Shown in pieces: positions 19,315-28,870 of a stretch of 64,000 nucleotides of DNA. The DNA is taken from assembly GCF_048077055.1 (NCBI RefSeq), contig NZ_CP182236.1, positions 3,038,001 through 3,102,000 on the forward strand. The letters run 5' to 3'. Each line of letters begins with the position of its first letter. The first letter of the stretch is position 1. A model generated the notes under the pieces. That model did not search any database. It was not told the DNA's origin and was given only the letters and a program-made list of their open reading frames with translations. The stretch is from Egbenema bharatensis. GTDB lineage: Bacteria > Cyanobacteriota > Cyanobacteriia > Elainellales > Elainellaceae. The translations under genes were made by a program, and so were the position numbers.

Positions 19315-20529
19315 ATGACAACGACCTTACCGCCTTCCCAATCCAGCGCACCGCCCATTAGTCAGGTCGGGCCGATCGCATGGCTCCGCAAGAATCTGTT
19401 TAGTAGCTGGTTCAATGGACTACTCACGATCGCCATTCTGGCGATTCTGCTCAACCTGCTGTTCAGCTTTGCGCAGTGGGCAACTACGGTGGCACAATGG
19501 CAGGTGGTTTCAGCCAACTGGCCGCTGTACTTTGCGGGCCGCTATCCCGCTAACCAATACTGGCGGCTGTTCACGGTATTGGGCATTGTTGCAACCCTAT
19601 CAGGTTTAACCTGGGGGATTTTGGCGAGAAACATCGCTCAGTTATTTAGCCGTCCTGTGTTGATTGGCATGGCGATCGGGGCGGCCATCACCGTACTGCT
19701 ACCCACACCGCTGCCCTATCGATTGTTGCTGTTAGGTTTGGCGGCCCTGATTCCGGCTGGTGCATGGATTGGGCAAAAGGTTGGGAGAAAGCTGCCCGTT
19801 CTGGGAACGTGGATACCGCTGGCCTGGTTTCTCTCCTTCTTTGTCGTGCTGTGGTTGATTGCAGGCGGATTTGGGCTCAGACCGATCTCCACCAGCCTGT
19901 GGGGAGGGTTGCTGCTAACAGTACTGATGGCAGTCGTCAGCATTGTGCTGTGTTTTCCCCTGGGGGTGTTCCTGGCTTTGGGACGGCAAAGTCCGCTGCC
20001 AGTGGTGCGCTGGTTATCGATTCTCTATATTGAGCTGATTCGCGGTATCCCTCTGATTGCCATTCTGTTTATTGGCCAAAATATGATTCCCTTGTTCTTA
20101 CCGCAGGGGGTTCGTCCAGACAACATTCTGCGGGGAATCATTGGGTTGACTCTGTTCAGCTCGGCTTATCTGGCAGAGAATGTACGGGGGGGACTCCAGG
20201 CAATTCCAAAGGGGCAAACTGAGGCAGCGAACGCGCTAGGGCTCAATCCTTTATTTGTCACGTCGTTAATTGTTTTGCCTCAAGCCCTGAAGATTTCGAT
20301 TCCAGCGATCGTCGGTCAGTTTATCAGCCTGTTTCAGGACACGACGCTACTGTCGATCGTGGGCATTATTGATCTGCTGGGCATCACCCGATCGATTTTG
20401 GCAAACCCACAGTTTATTGGGCGATACTGGGAAGCCTATACGTTTATTGGTGTGATCTACTGGCTATTTTGCTATGCCATGTCTTGGGGAAGCCGTCGAT
20501 TGGAACGTCAGTTAAATACTGAGCATTAG
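19315..20529 (+). CDS. Amino-acid ABC transporter permease (AapM/NatH-like)
   Basis: About 404 residues, multiple membrane segments; EAA-type loop NVRGGLQAIPKGQTEAANAL followed by VLPQALKISIPAIVGQF. The C-terminal 220 residues are the HisM-type permease domain; the N-terminal part adds extra membrane helices as in AapM. I start at ATG 19315 (MTTTLPPSQSSAPP); a TTG nine codons upstream extends the frame without support. Lies 61 bases after the first permease. Confidence 0.92.
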   Translation: MTTTLPPSQSSAPPISQVGPIAWLRKNLFSSWFNGLLTIAILAILLNLLFSFAQWATTVAQWQVVSANWPLYFAGRYPANQYWRLFTVLGIVATLSGLTWGILARNIAQLFSRPVLIGMAIGAAITVLLPTPLPYRLLLLGLAALIPAGAWIGQKVGRKLPVLGTWIPLAWFLSFFVVLWLIAGGFGLRPISTSLWGGLLLTVLMAVVSIVLCFPLGVFLALGRQSPLPVVRWLSILYIELIRGIPLIAILFIGQNMIPLFLPQGVRPDNILRGIIGLTLFSSAYLAENVRGGLQAIPKGQTEAANALGLNPLFVTSLIVLPQALKISIPAIVGQFISLFQDTTLLSIVGIIDLLGITRSILANPQFIGRYWEAYTFIGVIYWLFCYAMSWGSRRLERQLNTEH

Positions 20530-20649
20530 AGCAGGAAAGAGATCGATCCGAAAGAACTAGATCAGCGTTCTGAGAAGATTGTTATTCAGAAGCAGGCTAC
20601 CCAAAGTACAACAGGATATGATTGAGTCAATCTGGGAGAACCATAAACA

Positions 20650-21435
20650 ATGACACAGTTTCAAGCAGAACCGTCGAGCGTTGCGCTGTCTGATGTTAGC
20701 TCAGAGCCAATGATCATCGCTGAAAATGTTGAGAAGTGGTACGACAATAATTTTCACGTTTTGCGGGGTGTTAGCTTGACGGTCAATCGGGGCGAAGTCG
20801 TGGTCGTGATGGGCCCCTCTGGTTCTGGTAAATCAACGTTTATTCGCACCTTTAATGCCCTGGAAAGCTATCAAAAGGGCAATATTGTGATTGATGGGAT
20901 TCGGCTTTCCCATGATTTAAAAAATATTGAAACGATCCGCCGGGAAGTGGGTATGGTGTTTCAGCAGTTTAATCTGTTTCCCCACTTGACCGTCCTGAAA
21001 AATATTACGCTGTCTCCGATCTGGGTGCGCCGCTGGACAAAGGCGAAGGCGGAAGAGGTGGCGATGCAGCTTTTGGAGCGGGTGGGCATTTTGGAGCAAG
21101 CCCATAAGTATCCTGGACAGCTTTCGGGGGGGCAGCAGCAGCGGGTGGCGATCGCCCGGGCTCTGGCCATGCAGCCGAAAATCATGCTGTTTGATGAACC
21201 GACTTCTGCCCTGGATCCGGAGATGGTGCGGGAGGTGCTGGATGTGATGCGTTCTCTGGCAAAAACCGGAATGACGATGGTGTGTGTCACCCACGAAGTC
21301 GGGTTTGCCCGTGAGGTAGCCGATCGGGTGGTGTTAATGGCGGATGGATTGCTGGTGGAGGAGGGTACACCTGAAGAATTCTTTAACAATCCCCAGGAAG
21401 ACCGCACCAAGAAGTTTCTCTCACAGATTTTGTAG
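20650..21435 (+). CDS. Polar amino-acid ABC transporter ATPase (AapP/BgtA/GlnQ-like)
   Basis: 261 residues. Walker A GPSGSGKST with Lys61, Q-loop VFQQFNLFPH, ABC signature LSGGQQ at 158-163, Walker B IMLFDEPTSALDPE at 178-191 and switch His in VTHEVG. The first 22 residues are a family-variable extension. Powers import through the two upstream permeases; in Anabaena the equivalent ATPase BgtA is shared by two transporters, so it may serve other permeases too (knowledge of relatives). Confidence 0.95.
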   Translation: MTQFQAEPSSVALSDVSSEPMIIAENVEKWYDNNFHVLRGVSLTVNRGEVVVVMGPSGSGKSTFIRTFNALESYQKGNIVIDGIRLSHDLKNIETIRREVGMVFQQFNLFPHLTVLKNITLSPIWVRRWTKAKAEEVAMQLLERVGILEQAHKYPGQLSGGQQQRVAIARALAMQPKIMLFDEPTSALDPEMVREVLDVMRSLAKTGMTMVCVTHEVGFAREVADRVVLMADGLLVEEGTPEEFFNNPQEDRTKKFLSQIL

Positions 21436-21482
21436 GACGGAGCGATCGCAGTTCAGGCAGACGCGGTTCAAGCAGACGCAGT

Positions 21483-21914
21483 TTAAGCTGGACGAAACGT
21501 ATGTAAAATCTCCCTGAGCAGACAGGCACTAAAGGTGGAGGAGAGGTACTGCTGCTCCAGAGCTGCCCTTGCGGACAGGTTAACGAGTAGCCCTCCAACT
21601 GGCACACTGCTAAAATCCTGCCCTGGGACAAAACCTTGCTGAATTAACAGGCGGGCTGCTGCCAGAGCGGTTCTGCGCCTAACTTCTACGTAGAAATTTG
21701 GCTCATAGTTGTGCAGGGCCCACTGAAAGGTTTCTGAGTCGGCATCGGCCAGGTAGTGTAAGGCGGAAACGAGAACGTTCGTCAAGTTTTCACGGGTCAG
21801 GTAAAGTCTGGCTTCTTGCCTGAAATCCCGAATTACATAGGGGTTTTGCGTTTGTAAGACGCTGACCGTCCAACTGACGTAAAGTTCAAAATCTTCGATG
21901 TTGTAATCATTCAT
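21483..21914 (-). CDS. Conserved cyanobacterial protein, unknown function
   Basis: 143 residues from ATG 21914 (MNDYNIEDFELYVSWTVSVL). An upstream extension of the open frame to 22040 has unlike composition and I reject it. Predicted mostly helical and soluble, with Gln/Asn-Pro-Tyr-Val-Ile-Arg-Asp-Phe-Arg near residue 22 as the most distinct segment. I do not recognise a domain. It converges on the transporter ATPase gene (48 bases apart). Confidence 0.6.
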   Translation of the reverse strand: MNDYNIEDFELYVSWTVSVLQTQNPYVIRDFRQEARLYLTRENLTNVLVSALHYLADADSETFQWALHNYEPNFYVEVRRRTALAAARLLIQQGFVPGQDFSSVPVGGLLVNLSARAALEQQYLSSTFSACLLREILHTFRPA

Positions 21915-22087
21915 GGGCAATTGACACAATTTTGTCCCCATGCGACTGAGGGATACCACCTTCCAAGATAAAAGGAAAAAATGTAGAAAGTGTGAGCTTT
22001 CGCAGAAGGGACTGATTGAATGTGCGTCAAATCTACCCAACAGTTGAATTCAGGGATTCAATCACTGGTTCACTATTTTGCTGCTTT

Positions 22088-22231
22088 GACTGGGCGGGCA
22101 GGATACCCACCCCACAAGAGAAGAACTTCAGGTAATTGATTGGGCAGGCAGGATGCCCACCCCACAAGAAAAGAACTTCAGGTGATTGACTGGGCGGGCA
22201 GGATACCCACCCCACAGGAATTTCAGGTTGG
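22088..22231. repeat. Three tandem copies of a 50-bp repeat (GACTGGGCGGGCAGGATACC...)
   Basis: Copies begin at 22088, 22138 and 22188, exactly 50 bases apart; the third is shortened after CCACAGGAATTTCAGGTTGG. Consensus begins GA(C/T)TGGGC(G/A)GGCAGGAT(A/G)CCC and ends GAACTTCAGGT. A lone copy is at 29462-29506. No spacers vary between copies, so this is not CRISPR. Confidence 0.9.
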
Positions 22232-22248
22232 TAAGTTTCCCTTCTTGA

Positions 22249-23375
22249 TCATGCTGCAATCTGCTGGGGGGCGGCTGGATGGGAGCAACTCGATTCAACC
22301 GTTTTGGCGGCTAAAAATGAGCTGAGGTTATTCAACATATAGTTGCTTTCACTCAACGATCGCGCTGCCCCCGCCTGGAAGGATTCACGAGTCTTCTCAA
22401 ACTCTGCAATCAAGGCTGCCCGATCGCCTTTTTTGAGTAAGTCTGCCAGATGGGCGTAGGTTTCCACCAACCGTTCGATCGCCTCACATCGTTCTGGAGA
22501 AGCCAGCAAAATATCGACGTACAGGGAGGCTTCTTGAGCAACTAAACGGCTGATGGTGTTGATTTCTGAGCGGTAAAGCGGGCTGGAAAACTCAAAACTG
22601 CGCTCAATGTCTACGCCTTCTCTGGCATAGAAAGTTCCCAAACTAAAGTTAGAAAAGAAGCGAATGGCCTGAACCGCGACCATCATCGTATCGTGTTCTT
22701 CCGGTGAACAGGTGATCAGCGTTCCGCCATCCTGCTCAATCAGATCCAGCACCCATTGACATTGCCAGAGATTGCGTCCAGGGCAAACCACCACCTTCTG
22801 ACCCAACAACGAGGTTCCACCCGGCCAAACATGGGATGTAGCCCTACGACTGGCCCCGCATGGCACTCCATCATCGTTTGCATGATCTCAGTTTTAGTAC
22901 TGGCAATGTCCGCCAGAATCGTTCCAGAAGAGAGATAGGGAGCGATGCGCCGAATCACAGCAACGGTCGCCTTCAGTGGAACCGCTATCAGTACCAGATC
23001 AGCCTGCCCCAGTAACGTATCTGCTTGTTCCCAGCCGTCGTACTCCAGGATACTGACCGCATGTCCTGCTGCCGTGAGCCGATCGACAAAGAACCGTCCC
23101 ATTGCACCCCGACCTCCCACCACCGTAATCCGACGGCGATCGGTTGCCGTTTGGGAGGACACTGAAGGGGATTTCGCCAGAGTGGCCATGCAGTTGACTA
23201 ACAGCGTTTTCCAGGCCAATTCAGAAACATTGGCATTTGCTAATAACGGGCGAACCTCATTGAGTTGCTGATCGAGGGAGGGCGGCGCCTCAGTTGCCTG
23301 CAAAAGGGCATTTCGTTCACGTAACAGTTGAATTAAGTCTCGATCGAGTTGCTGAAGCGTTTTGGGTACAGTCAT
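22249..23375 (-). CDS. tyrA: Prephenate dehydrogenase, T-protein type with short chorismate-mutase-like N-terminus; apparent -1 frameshift
   Basis: Converts prephenate to 4-hydroxyphenylpyruvate. N-terminus LQQLDRDLIQLLRERNALL resembles the first helix of chorismate mutase, but the domain is short. The dehydrogenase begins with ITVVGGRGAMGRFF (NAD loop, GxGxxG variant seen in E. coli TyrA) and continues VVGLHPMFG. Here the frame is lost at about 22829-22832; the protein resumes in another frame as GTSLLGQKVVVCPGR to the stop at 22249. One added C or G (GGCCGGGTG to GGCCCGGGTG on the coding strand) gives MFGPGGTSLLGQ and a 375-residue protein, the size of E. coli TyrA. This type differs from the usual 280-residue cyanobacterial arogenate dehydrogenase. 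hppD lies directly upstream on the same strand. Confidence 0.87.
22827..22832 (-). other. Site of apparent single-base deletion in tyrA
   Basis: Plus-strand CCACCCGGCCAAAC; CCACCCGGGCCAAAC would restore the conserved reading M-F-G-P-G-G-T-S. Confidence 0.75.
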
Positions 23376-23493
23376 AGTCTACGCAAAGGTGTCAGAGAAG
23401 GGTGAATACGGTGCCGAGTTGTGGAGTAAATGACCGCAGGGACAGATGAATGGGAAATAACGACTGTACAGGATGGGTTTGAAGGGGGCTTAC

Positions 23494-23549
23494 AACGAAC
23501 TTATAGCGAACTTAACAACGAACTTAACAACGAATTTAACAACGAACTC
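23494..23549. repeat. 12-bp tandem repeat between tyrA and hppD
   Basis: About five units of AACGAACTTAAC with small variation (one unit reads ATAGCGAACTT, one AACGAATTTAAC), 26 bases downstream of the hppD stop (minus strand) and 120 bases before the tyrA start. Confidence 0.85.
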
Positions 23550-23574
23550 AAAAACCAATCAGCGCAGTTATGCG

Positions 23575-24663
23575 TTAGAGATTACCGCGTAGGGCTTGTT
23601 CTCGTTCTAAGGCCATGAATAGGGACTTAAAGTTTCCAGCTCCAAATCCGCGGGAACCGTGCCGTTCGATAATCTCGAAGAATAGCGTAGGGCGATCGCC
23701 AACGGGCTTAGTGAACAATTGCAGTAAGTATCCATCCTGATCACGGTCAACGAGAATGCCTAAATCTGCCAACTTTTCAACGGGTACGTCAATTTCGTTC
23801 ACCCAGCTTTCTAAGTTCTCGTAATAGGTTTTAGGAATCGGGAGGAACTCCACGCCAGATTGCTTTAAGTGCAGTACGGTTTGCACAATATTACTGGTAG
23901 ATAAACCAATATGTTGAATACCTGGGCCGTAGTGGGCTTCTAAATATTCATCGATTTGAGACTTGCGTAAGCCATCTGCTGGTTCATTAATGTTGACAAT
24001 GGTTTTACCGCCATTCTGTAATACTTTTGACATCAGAGCGGAATACTCCGTGGAAATTGTCTGATCGTCAAAATGCATTCGCAAGTCGAACCCCATTGTT
24101 TGCATAAAGAACTGAGTCCACAGATCCATCGCACCGCGCTCAACGTTCCCCACGACGTGATCAATTTCAGTCAGCCCTGCACCCGATCGCCCAGAGGCAG
24201 GACATGCAACAAAGCCGGGGGCAAAGGCTCCAGAGTAGTGCTGTCGCTCAACAAACTTAATCAAGACATCACCGAAAGCTCGAATTGCAGCATATCGGAA
24301 TGTGCCAAATTCATCACTTTGAGTGGTCGGAGGAATCACTGCCACAGCCCCTCGATTCACTACACATTGGTAAGCGATCGCAACATCGGGTACAGCCATT
24401 GCAACAACGGCGATCGTATCTCCGTGCTGGGCAACGCTTTGGGCGATCGGGTGCGCAGCACTCATGGCTGAACTCAACACGAAGCGGATGTTTGCCTGTT
24501 CCAGGACGTAGGATGCGGTTTTGCGATCGCCCGTTTCCAGACCTCGGTAGGCTGTATTCTCAAATCCAAAACACCTGGAATAGTAAAAAGCAGACTGCTT
24601 CGCATTTCCGACAAAGAACTCCAGGTGATCGATGCCTAGGATTGGGAAAACTTGATTTGACAT
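23575..24663 (-). CDS. hppD: 4-hydroxyphenylpyruvate dioxygenase
   Basis: Fe(II) enzyme that turns 4-hydroxyphenylpyruvate into homogentisate, precursor of tocopherol and, in plants, plastoquinone. Two vicinal-oxygen-chelate domains: 8-150 and about 165-345. The metal ligands are seen at IDHVVGNVERG, IQHIGLSTSN and Glu in FFEIIERHG; C-terminal FGAGNFKSLFMALEREQ is the family signature helix. 362 residues is normal. Start ATG 24663 (MSNQVFPILGIDHLEF). tyrA, whose product makes the substrate, is next downstream on the same strand. Confidence 0.95.
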   Translation of the reverse strand: MSNQVFPILGIDHLEFFVGNAKQSAFYYSRCFGFENTAYRGLETGDRKTASYVLEQANIRFVLSSAMSAAHPIAQSVAQHGDTIAVVAMAVPDVAIAYQCVVNRGAVAVIPPTTQSDEFGTFRYAAIRAFGDVLIKFVERQHYSGAFAPGFVACPASGRSGAGLTEIDHVVGNVERGAMDLWTQFFMQTMGFDLRMHFDDQTISTEYSALMSKVLQNGGKTIVNINEPADGLRKSQIDEYLEAHYGPGIQHIGLSTSNIVQTVLHLKQSGVEFLPIPKTYYENLESWVNEIDVPVEKLADLGILVDRDQDGYLLQLFTKPVGDRPTLFFEIIERHGSRGFGAGNFKSLFMALEREQALRGNL

Positions 24664-25159
24664 AGCTTATCCAGTGATTGCCGTTGTAGGGTGATGACGG
24701 AATAAAGATTACTAATACTGAGAGACTTCAGTAAATATGCCGAGCGAATCTAGCTATCAATCTAGACTAAATTTCAGGGGGCATACAGGGGTCAAACCAA
24801 GTCTTTACACAAACCAAGAATTGAGGGGAATTGATTAAAGATTCAAACAACTCCTGAGCCATAAACCCGTTGAACTAGAGAAATAATTCAGGACGAATAC
24901 AGGGCTAAAGCATACTATTTCAGGTGTTACAGGAATTTACGGCTCTGTTCTGTGTAGCTGTGATGAAGCAGTGAAGCTGATTATGAAAACATAATGATTC
25001 AGTGAAAATTTAGCAAACTTGCCCTGAATTCCTACCCATCAGCGCTGAAGATTACTTAGATGGAATGAGTATTTGTGTAACTTTGCGGATTCTGAAGCAG
25101 TGTTCGCAATCTCACATTCAGGCTGATCAACTATTTGAAACTCTCAGTTGAGATCATAT
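24664..25159. other. Intergenic region between divergent hppD and the NRPS-like gene
   Basis: About 500 bases, A/T-rich, no convincing gene. It must hold the promoters of both hppD (minus) and the NRPS-like gene (plus). I see no clear operator. Short AGTGAAGCTGAT/CAGTGAAAAT runs repeat near 24965-25010 without a clear unit. Confidence 0.55.
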
Positions 25160-28100
25160 ATGAGTCTTGAATTGTCTCTAGAAGTAGCTGGGTCTATGCA
25201 TCTCACCAACGATTCCCTCGTGCTTACCCATGTTGATTCACCGATGCAAACAACTACTCTCACAGACGATCGATCGAAACTGTCGTTACCCTACGATTTT
25301 CGCAAGCTCGCCTTCACTCCCTATCAGGCTGCCCACGTTGACTGTGCCTTCTCTGATTCACTGTCGCTGTTTTTCAACCAACCGTCATCCCTCGATCGGA
25401 TTACTCCTGCTTCTTTATTTCTCTCTACATTTACTGCTTTACTGCATCGATACACTCAGCAGGAGTTGATTGATCTGGACTGTGCCTTTTGGATCAATCA
25501 GGTGAGCAATTTCCCAACGGTCAGAATTGCGCCCACTGTTTCGGGTGAGCTGCCGATGCGATCGCTGATGCAGCAGATTTCTAAACGGCTGGCTAATCTC
25601 CAGGCTTTACCTGCTGTGGGTTCCCAGGTTTCCTGCGCATCGGTTGCGTTTACCTACAATCAGCAAATTGCCTTTTCAAATAGTCTGGCGTTGGATTGGA
25701 CAACATCCGCTGCCGATTTTCCTCAGACGGGTCAATACGATCTGCACCTACAGGTGATCCATGATGGTCTGGACATTAAAGCTCGTCTGGTTTACAACAC
25801 TCATTTGTTTCAGCGGCAAACGATCGAACGGTTGGCGGATCATCTGGCGCAAATGGTGCAGGGCTGTGTGATTGACCTCGATCGCTCCGTGGCTGAATTG
25901 CCGCTGCTGACCCCTGCGGAGGTGCAACAAATGCAGGCGGAGTGGAGCAGCTTGTCCGTTCGTTATCCCCAGTGCCCGATTTTTGAAATCATTGAACGCC
26001 ATGCGGTAGAGCGTCCTACTAAGGTTGCCATTACCTATGACGATCAGCAGATAACCTATGCAGAACTCAACCAGAAAGCGAATCAGCTCGCTCACTACTT
26101 AAATCAATTAGGGGTTGTACCTGGCGTAAAAGTGGCTTCGTGTATGGAGCCGTCACTGGATGTGCTGATTGGACTATTGGCGATCTTCAAAGCAGGTGGG
26201 ATCTATGTTCCCCTGGATCCGAGCCATCCAGTGGATCGACTCACTGCCATGCTGGAAGATACGCAGCCCCAGGTGTTACTTACCCAGTCCCATCTCCAGG
26301 CGATCGTGCCGCCCATGGCCAAGGTTGTCCTTTGCCTAGATCAAATGGGGCAAACCCTTCAGCAGCAGCCGGATCATAATCCCAATCACTACATTGCGCT
26401 GGAGCAAACGGCTTATATTATCTACACCTCTGGAACCACGGGTAAGCCGAAAGGGGTGATGGCCAGCCATGCTAATTTGATTAACTACATCTGGGTGGCG
26501 CAAGAAAAATATGGGTTTGACAGCCAGGATGTGATGCCGTCGATCGCCCGCTTCACCTTCAGCATCACCATGTTTGAACTATGGACACCTCTGGTGGCTG
26601 GGGGAACCCTGGTGCTGTTGACCGCGATCATATCCTGGACTTTAAACGCATGGTGCAAACCCTACAGGAAGTCACCGTGGTGCATATGTCACCGAGCCTG
26701 TGGCGGAAGCTGCTGGCATTTATCCAAGAATTAGGGATTGATAGTGAAACCTTTAAAAATTTGAAGCACGTCTCCTCTGGTGGCGATATGGTTCCGGCGG
26801 ATCTGCTGGAAACCATGAAGGCTGTGTTTCCCAATGCTGAGGTCTATGTGATCTATGGCTGTAGTGAAATTAGCTGCATGGGCTGTACCTATCCCGTACT
26901 CCGCGATCGAATGATCACTAGAACCAAAGTCGGAAAACCCTTTAACAATGTCTCAGTCCGCCTGCTAGATCCTTATCAGAATTTAGTTCCGATTGGCGTG
27001 ATTGGGGAAATTCACTTTGGTGGAGAGGGGATTACGCAGGGCTACCTGAACCGAGAAGACCTGACCCAGGAGAAGTTCATCACGATCGAGGGTCAACGGT
27101 TTTACCGAACGGGGGATCTGGGCCGGTTTGATGAGGAGGGCGACCTGGAAATTCTGGGGCGTTCGGATTATCAAATCAAGCTGCGGGGGATTCGGATGGA
27201 GCCGGGGGATATTGAGTCAGTGCTGCGGCAGGCTCCGGGGGTGCGGGAAGCCGTGGTTGTGGCCAGGGAGTTGGGCATCAGCGGTGAAAAAAGCCTGGTG
27301 GCCTATGTTGTTCCCCAACCAGCTCAAACGCCTGATCGGGCGGAAATGCGTCGCTATCTGCAAACAAAGTTACCCGACTACATGGTTCCCAGTACCTTTG
27401 TGATGCTGGATGCGCTTCCGGTGAACGTCAACCAGAAGGTCGATCGCAAGGCATTACCCGCTCCAACCCAGGAAGATCTGGCGGGATTTCGTTCCTTTGT
27501 AGCACCACGGGATGACTACGAACGGCAACTGACCGAAATTTGGGAAACGTTGCTGGGCATCAGTCCGATCGGCGTGAATGATGATTTCTTCGAGATTGGT
27601 GGGGATTCGCTTCAGTCGATCGCCCTGATGGTGAAAATCGAGGAGGGATTTGGTAAGGCGTTGCCCCTCAGTACCCTGCTGACTGAACCAACCATCGCCC
27701 AACTCGCAAACGTTCTGAAGGAATCGAAACCCTCCGATATTCATAACTCGATCGTTTTACTGAGAAAAGGTGGCTCCAAACCTCCGATTTTCTTTATCCA
27801 CGACGGAGAGGGTGAAACGCTGCTGTATCGCCAGTTAGCCTTCTGCTTGAAGCCCGATCATCCCGTCTATGGGATTCAACCTCGCAGCCAGGATGGCTTC
27901 CCAATTCTCCATACTCGCCTGACCGAAATGGTGGATTACTACACGGAGCAAATTCGATCGGTGCAACCAGAGGGCCCCTACCTGTTGAGTGGGCTTTGCA
28001 TTGGCGGATTCCTGGCGTTTGAGGTGGCTCGGAAACTGCGAAAAGCAGGACAGACAGTGAAGATGATCGCCCTGATTGATGCCGCCGATGTTAAAGCTAC

Positions 28101-28638
28101 AATTCGACCTGGGTTCATTACAGGTCAACGGATGGATGGATTCTCGAAGTCGCTTAAGCAAAGTCAGGAGCTTGGCTTCTTCCACAAGTGGGTCTTCCTG
28201 CTGAACATCATCTGGACTAAGATCATTAATCTGCTCGTCTACGAAGTCACTTCCAGAAGTGCTGTGATGCGATCGCAGTTGCAGATGAAGCTGTTCCGGT
28301 ACTATCTCGATCGAGGATGGCCTTTACCTGCTTTTCTGAGAAATATCCCAGTGCGGACGGCGCTCAAGTTTGCCGAGAAGGAGTATGTGCCGGAAGCTCC
28401 CTACGCCGGAGAAGTGCTGCTGTTTCGGGCGACCCAAAAGAGCAGTGTATTTGATGGCACGATGATTGACGATACTCCCTATGGCGAAATCTACAGCGAT
28501 CCACTGTTGGGATGGCAGGAGCGGGCTGAAAAGGTCAGCGTCTACGATATGCCAGGGGGGCACTCCAGTATGCTGCAAGAGCCAAACGTGCAGGTGATGG
28601 CGGAAGAAATGCAGGCTTATATGGATGCAGTTTTGTAA
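25160..28638 (+). CDS. One-module NRPS-like enzyme (partial C, A, PCP, TE), apparent -1 frameshift
   Basis: About 1,159 residues if the shift at 26621-26624 is repaired. Residues about 40-260 match only the C-terminal half of a condensation domain; HHxxxDG is absent. The adenylation domain (about 270-735) has A3 IIYTSGTTGKPKGV, A7 YRTGDLGR, A8 LRGIRMEPGDIE and A10 NQKVDRKAL with its lysine. Its A4 region reads FTFSITMFELW, placing Ser where Asp235 normally holds the substrate amino group, so an alpha-amino acid is an unlikely substrate. A carrier protein follows (EIGGDSL, Ser about 815), then a thioesterase with nucleophile motif GLCIGG (Cys about 947), Asp in LIDAADV and His in GGHSSML. Start ATG 25160; upstream TTG rejected. 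One C added to TTGACCGCGATC gives TRDHILDFKRM. Confidence 0.88.
26621..26624 (+). other. Site of apparent single-base deletion in the NRPS-like gene
   Basis: CTGTTGACCGCGATC; CTGTTGACCCGCGATC restores L-L-T-R-D-H-I-L-D-F-K and joins the two long open frames without loss. Confidence 0.75.
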
Positions 28639-28658
28639 TCTGCGAATCCAAAAAATAG

Positions 28659-28710
28659 GATCCTCCTAATGAACGCTTCATCGGGAGGATCCCATTTTGG
28701 TGCAAATCGA
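28659..28710 (+). terminator. Long hairpin after the NRPS-like gene, probable terminator
   Basis: GGATCCTCC (28659-28667) pairs with GGAGGATCC (28684-28692); the loop holds a second inner stem ATGAA-CGC-TTCAT. It lies 21 bases after the stop. The tail CCATTTTGG is only mildly T-rich, so termination strength is uncertain. Confidence 0.7.
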
Positions 28711-28711
28711 T

Positions 28712-28850
28712 CGATATCCGTAGCGCAAGCTACCTGGGATGTATCCCAATTTTACATTTACACTACGAACATCTCACCGGCAGGCAAGATGTCTGCGCTA
28801 CGGATATTTCACTGGCAGGCAAGATGCCTGCGCTACGGATATCGTCCATG
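28712..28850. repeat. Copies of the GGCAGGCAAGATG...GCGCTACGGATAT repeat
   Basis: Two near-identical adjacent copies (CCGGCAGGCAAGATGTCTGCGC at about 28779 and CTGGCAGGCAAGATGCCTGC at about 28812, each followed by GCTACGGATAT) and a degenerate copy with GTAGCGCAAGCTACC at about 28720. Same family as at 7165-7310. Confidence 0.8.
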
Positions 28851-28870
28851 TTGATTTACCGTAAGGCAAT

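Noticed and set aside
22088..22231. Possible CRISPR array
   Set aside because: Copies are directly adjacent with no distinct spacers, only three units, and a lone copy elsewhere; it is an intergenic repeat.
23430..23618. 62-residue plus-strand frame
   Set aside because: It is the translation of the 12-bp tandem (LNNELNNEFNNEL) and overlaps the end of hppD.
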